From assembly GCF_013409865.1 (NCBI RefSeq), contig NZ_JACCBM010000001.1, positions 2,852,001 to 2,916,000 on the forward strand: a DNA stretch of 64,000 nucleotides. Reading direction: 5' to 3'. Below, piece by piece: positions 61,261-64,000 of this stretch (position 1 is the stretch's first letter; every line of letters begins with the position of its first letter). The translations under genes and the position numbers were made by a program. This stretch comes from Herbiconiux flava (GTDB taxonomy: Bacteria > Actinomycetota > Actinomycetes > Actinomycetales > Microbacteriaceae). Under the pieces are notes generated by a model. That model saw only the letters and a program-made list of their open reading frames with translations. It was not told the origin of the DNA and searched no databases.

Positions 61261-62514
61261 TCAGGTCAGCGGATGCCCGCCCGACGCCCCGGCGAGGGCG
61301 AGACGATCGGCGAGCAGCGACTCGAGCAGCGCGGCCTCGTCCTGGCGTGGTGCGGCGGTGGAGCGCCCCGCGAGCATGCGCTGCCGCACGAACGCGAGCC
61401 GCGTGGCGTCGCGGGTGAACGCCCGCATGGCGGGCTCCCCGTTGCCCGGCAGCGTGCGCGCCCAGCGGCGCGCCGCCCGCCGGCCCGCGCCGGTCGAGAG
61501 CATCTCCACCTCGGCCGGGCTGAACCAGCCCGCCGCCGCGTACTCGCTCAGGCGCGCGTGGGTGAGCCGCCGCTCCGAGCGCCGGAGCAGCACGACGAAC
61601 ACGATGGCGAGCACGAACAGCGGCACCTGCACCACGAAGTAGAGCAGGAAGTACCCGTCGAGGCCCTCGACCAGGAAGGTCGACCCGTTCCACAGCGCGT
61701 GCAGGCCCATGGCGAGCACGAGGCCCAGCAGGAACACGGCGACCGCCGCGAACCAGTGCTTCTGCCGGACGGCGAAGCCCAGGGCGACGCCCGTGCAGGC
61801 GGTGAACATGACGTGCGCGAACGGCGACATGATGCCCCGGAGCACGAAGGTGAAGCCGAGCCCGACGCCGCCCGACTCGATCAGCGACTGGCCGAAGTAG
61901 AGGATGTTCTCGGTGAAGGCGAACCCGGCCGCCACCGTCGCCCCGTAGACGAGGCCGTCGACCGGGCCGTCGAACTGCCGACGGAAGACGATGACGAGCA
62001 GCAGCACGCCCGCCGCCTTGGCGCTCTCCTCGACCACCGGGGCCTGGATGACCGAGCTCCACAGATCGCTCGTCGTCGCCTGCCCGTCACTCGCCGTGGC
62101 GACGATGACCTGCACACCGAGGTCGACGATCAGGGCGATCGCCACCGACGCGGCCGCGCCCCAGAGGAACGCGAACCAGAGCGCGGGCCGCGGCTCGGGC
62201 TCCCAGCGGTCGATCACGGTGATCGCCGTGATCACGACCGTCAGCGGGATGAGCGCGAGGATCGCGCAGATCACCACGGCCGCCGGGCCGAGCCCGAGCA
62301 CGAGGTACCCGATCACCGCGAGGAAGACGAACGCCAGCACGATGATGCCGACGATCAGCAGCACGAGCGAGGCGGTCGACCCGGTCTGCCGTCGGGCGGG
62401 CGCCCCCGACGCCGGGAGCGGTGGCAGTGCGGCGGCCGGCCCGGCATCGGGGGCCTGCGCGGGCGCGGGGGCGGACACGGCCGACGCCGGGTGGCGGGGG
62501 TCGAAGAGCGTCAC
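61261..62514 (-). CDS. PrsW-family intramembrane metalloprotease
   Basis: A 417-aa membrane protein: Pro/Ala-rich N-terminus (~40 residues), about eight membrane helices (~45–320) and a ~100-residue cytoplasmic tail. The active-site motifs VVEESAKA (EExxK type), FAFTENILYF, FAHVMFTACTG and GLHALWNG are all present in the transmembrane part. PrsW in Bacillus cleaves the anti-sigma factor RsiW; the actinobacterial substrate is not known. The GTG at 62514 is chosen because GAGGA lies 7 nt upstream; a TTG at 62520 is the alternative. Confidence 0.9.
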   Translation of the reverse strand: MTLFDPRHPASAVSAPAPAQAPDAGPAAALPPLPASGAPARRQTGSTASLVLLIVGIIVLAFVFLAVIGYLVLGLGPAAVVICAILALIPLTVVITAITVIDRWEPEPRPALWFAFLWGAAASVAIALIVDLGVQVIVATASDGQATTSDLWSSVIQAPVVEESAKAAGVLLLVIVFRRQFDGPVDGLVYGATVAAGFAFTENILYFGQSLIESGGVGLGFTFVLRGIMSPFAHVMFTACTGVALGFAVRQKHWFAAVAVFLLGLVLAMGLHALWNGSTFLVEGLDGYFLLYFVVQVPLFVLAIVFVVLLRRSERRLTHARLSEYAAAGWFSPAEVEMLSTGAGRRAARRWARTLPGNGEPAMRAFTRDATRLAFVRQRMLAGRSTAAPRQDEAALLESLLADRLALAGASGGHPLT

Positions 62515-62588
62515 GAGCAATCCTCACGGTCGGGGAGATCCCAGCGTAGCGCGAACCGCCGACGCCGAGCACCCCGTTGCGCGGTCGG

Positions 62589-64000
62589 CTAGTACACCTT
62601 TCCCGGGTTCATGATGCCCAGCGGGTCGAACACGGCCTTGAGGCGCCGCTGCAGCTCGAGGCCGCTCTCCCCCAGCTCCCCCTCGAGCCAGCGCCGCTTG
62701 AGCACGCCGACGCCGTGCTCACCCGTGAGCGTGCCGCCGAGCCGGCGGGCCGACTCGAACAGCTCGTCGGCGGCCTGCCAGACGATGTCGGGCGCTCCCC
62801 CGACGACCTCGCCGCCCGGCACGCCGACGATGGCCGGCGGCACCACGAAGTTCGGGTGCAGGTTTCCGTCGCCGGCGTGCGCCACCGTGGGGATGTCGAG
62901 CCCGTAGGCCGCGCCGATCCGCTCGATCTCGGCGAACATCGCCGGCAGCGCCGAGCGCGGCACGCAGATGTCCTCGATCAGCACCTCGCCGAGCACCTCG
63001 AGCGCCGGGTGCATGCTGCGCCGGAACGCCAGCAGCTCGGCGGCGACGACCGGGTCGGCGGACTGCTCGACACTGAACGCCCCCGCCTCCCGGAGCACTC
63101 GGGCGATGGCGTCGCCCTCCTCGGCGGCTCCGGCCCCATCGGTCTGCACGAGCACGAAGGCCGCACCGGGGGCCCGCTCGGGCGTGCCGAGGTAGCGGGT
63201 GACCGCGGCGACGGTCAGGGCGTCCATCAGCTCCATCACCGCGGGCCGCACGCGCGAGGCGGTGACCGCCGCGCAGGCCGCCGCGGCGGCGGTGAGGTCG
63301 GAGAAGAAGGCCGCGATGGTCACGAGCTGCCCCGGCGGGATCGGCCGGATGCGCACCGTGGCTCCGACGATCACGCCGAGCGTGCCCTCCGAGCCGGTGA
63401 ACAGCGCGGTGAGGTCGTAGCCCGTGACGCCCTTCACGGTGCGCCGCCCGGTGGAGAGCAGGCTGCCGTCGGGCAGCACCACGTCGAGCCCGAGCACCGC
63501 CTCGCGGGTCACGCCGTACTTGGCGCACATCAGGCCACCGGCGTTCGTGGCGATGTTGCCGCCGATCGTGGAGATGGCCTTGGACGCCGGGTCGGGTGAG
63601 AACGCGTAGCCGTGCGGCTCCAGCGCCTCCCCGAGCGCGGCGTTGATGACGCCGGGCTCCACGACCGCGATCTCGTCGTCGAGCGCGATCTCGAGGATGC
63701 GGTCCATCTCCCGCACGCTCAGCACGATCGCACCGGGTGTCGCCGTCGCGCCGCCGGCCAGGCCCGTGCCCGCACCGCGCGGCACGACCGGCACCCGGTG
63801 GGCGCTCGCGATCCGCAGCACGGCCTGCACGTCCTCGACGCTCCGGGCCTCGACGAGGGCGAGGGCGCCGCCCTCGGACCACCAGCCCGAGCGGTCGGTG
63901 CGCAGCACGTCGAGCGCCGCGGGGTCGAGGATCACACGGTCGCCGAGCTCGTCGATCAGCTGGCCCAGGGCGGATGCCCCGGCCCCCGTCTCGCCCGGGC
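62589..64000 (-). CDS. FAD-binding oxidase, GlcD-like (gene runs off the right edge)
   Basis: The 470 visible codons encode an FAD-linked oxidase of the glycolate/D-lactate dehydrogenase family. FAD-binding half: VEDVQAVLRIASAHRVPVVPRGAGTGLAGGA, VEPGVINAALGEAL, SPDPASKAISTIGGNIATNAGG and CAKYGVTREAVLGLDVVLPDG. C-terminal FAD-oxidase half: VAHAGDGNLHPNFV, LGGTLTGEHGVGVLKRRWL and FDPLGIMNPGKV. The reading frame stays open past 63935 to the window edge (…LGQLIDELGDRVILDP), so the true start lies outside and the GTG at 63935 is probably internal. Confidence 0.9.
   Translation of the reverse strand, partial: PGETGAGASALGQLIDELGDRVILDPAALDVLRTDRSGWWSEGGALALVEARSVEDVQAVLRIASAHRVPVVPRGAGTGLAGGATATPGAIVLSVREMDRILEIALDDEIAVVEPGVINAALGEALEPHGYAFSPDPASKAISTIGGNIATNAGGLMCAKYGVTREAVLGLDVVLPDGSLLSTGRRTVKGVTGYDLTALFTGSEGTLGVIVGATVRIRPIPPGQLVTIAAFFSDLTAAAAACAAVTASRVRPAVMELMDALTVAAVTRYLGTPERAPGAAFVLVQTDGAGAAEEGDAIARVLREAGAFSVEQSADPVVAAELLAFRRSMHPALEVLGEVLIEDICVPRSALPAMFAEIERIGAAYGLDIPTVAHAGDGNLHPNFVVPPAIVGVPGGEVVGGAPDIVWQAADELFESARRLGGTLTGEHGVGVLKRRWLEGELGESGLELQRRLKAVFDPLGIMNPGKVY

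Noticed and set aside
59173..62592. A 1,139-codon open frame on the + strand opposite helD, FKBP and PrsW
   Set aside because: It spans three well-supported minus-strand genes, has Arg/Gly/Val-rich low-information sequence typical of antisense frames in GC-rich DNA, and no domain motifs.
62589..63935. GTG at 63935 as the start of the FAD oxidase gene
   Set aside because: The frame stays open upstream to the window edge with family-like sequence (LGQLIDELGDRVILDP), so the gene is treated as truncated by the window.

Overview
The window is a GC-rich actinobacterial chromosome segment. Gene content and order point to the Microbacteriaceae: glnA and nadE side by side; panB–ppgK–RNase P RNA; a freestanding type II fatty-acid cluster fasR–fabD–fabH–acpP–fabF with a DUF3145 gene beside it; dusB–dgt–dnaG; and a homodimeric-type aceE. 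The genus cannot be fixed from sequence reading alone. No rRNA, CRISPR array, transposase, integrase or phage gene was seen, and most of the segment is core chromosome.

Layout. 1–10,120: partial glnA; nadE; a secreted, membrane-anchored alpha/beta-hydrolase-fold protein that appears catalytically dead; panB, a tiny SPOR-like gene and ppgK; rnpB; a minus-strand set (SDR, Nif3-like, coiled-coil former zinc ribbon); a Tat-type secreted protein. 10,155–13,183: tRNA-Val, a pore-like membrane protein, and a SatD-plus-membrane-protein pair under a 45-bp multi-site palindrome, then AhpE. 13,414–21,780: aceE and the fatty-acid operon with its PucR-type regulator. 22,020–27,573: a PadR regulator and MoxR–DUF58–transglutaminase. 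27,670–32,473: two tRNAs, a glycosyltransferase, a DMT transporter face to face with def, and AzlCD. 32,540–44,350: a hydroxyacid dehydrogenase with an orphan ABC ATPase, dnaG–dgt–dusB, a deacylase, a DsbA/FrnE–micropeptide pair, uppS–recO, and leuA behind a leucine-rich leader peptide. 44,472–52,150: OsmC with an epimerase, then a tightly overlapping operon (M16 peptidase, phosphatase, GNAT, dapB, TPR) downstream of pnp. 52,183–55,848: a type III polyketide island lying between pnp and rpsO. 56,045–64,000: 2OG oxygenase with an MFS transporter, HelD, FKBP, PrsW and a partial glycolate-oxidase-type FAD enzyme.

Two themes recur. Many genes carry a TANNNT -10 box only 5–7 nt upstream of the start codon, which predicts leaderless mRNAs and decides several starts, including the leuA leader peptide. 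Operons are packed with ATGA, GTGA or TGATG overlaps, which implies translational coupling. The observations most worth following are the leuA leader, whose Leu codons are complementary to the leuA Shine-Dalgarno; the satD operator; the pseudo-hydrolase; the CxGDxC micropeptide; loss of zinc cysteines in two unrelated proteins; and the PKS island. All assignments come from reading motifs and context; no database search was run.
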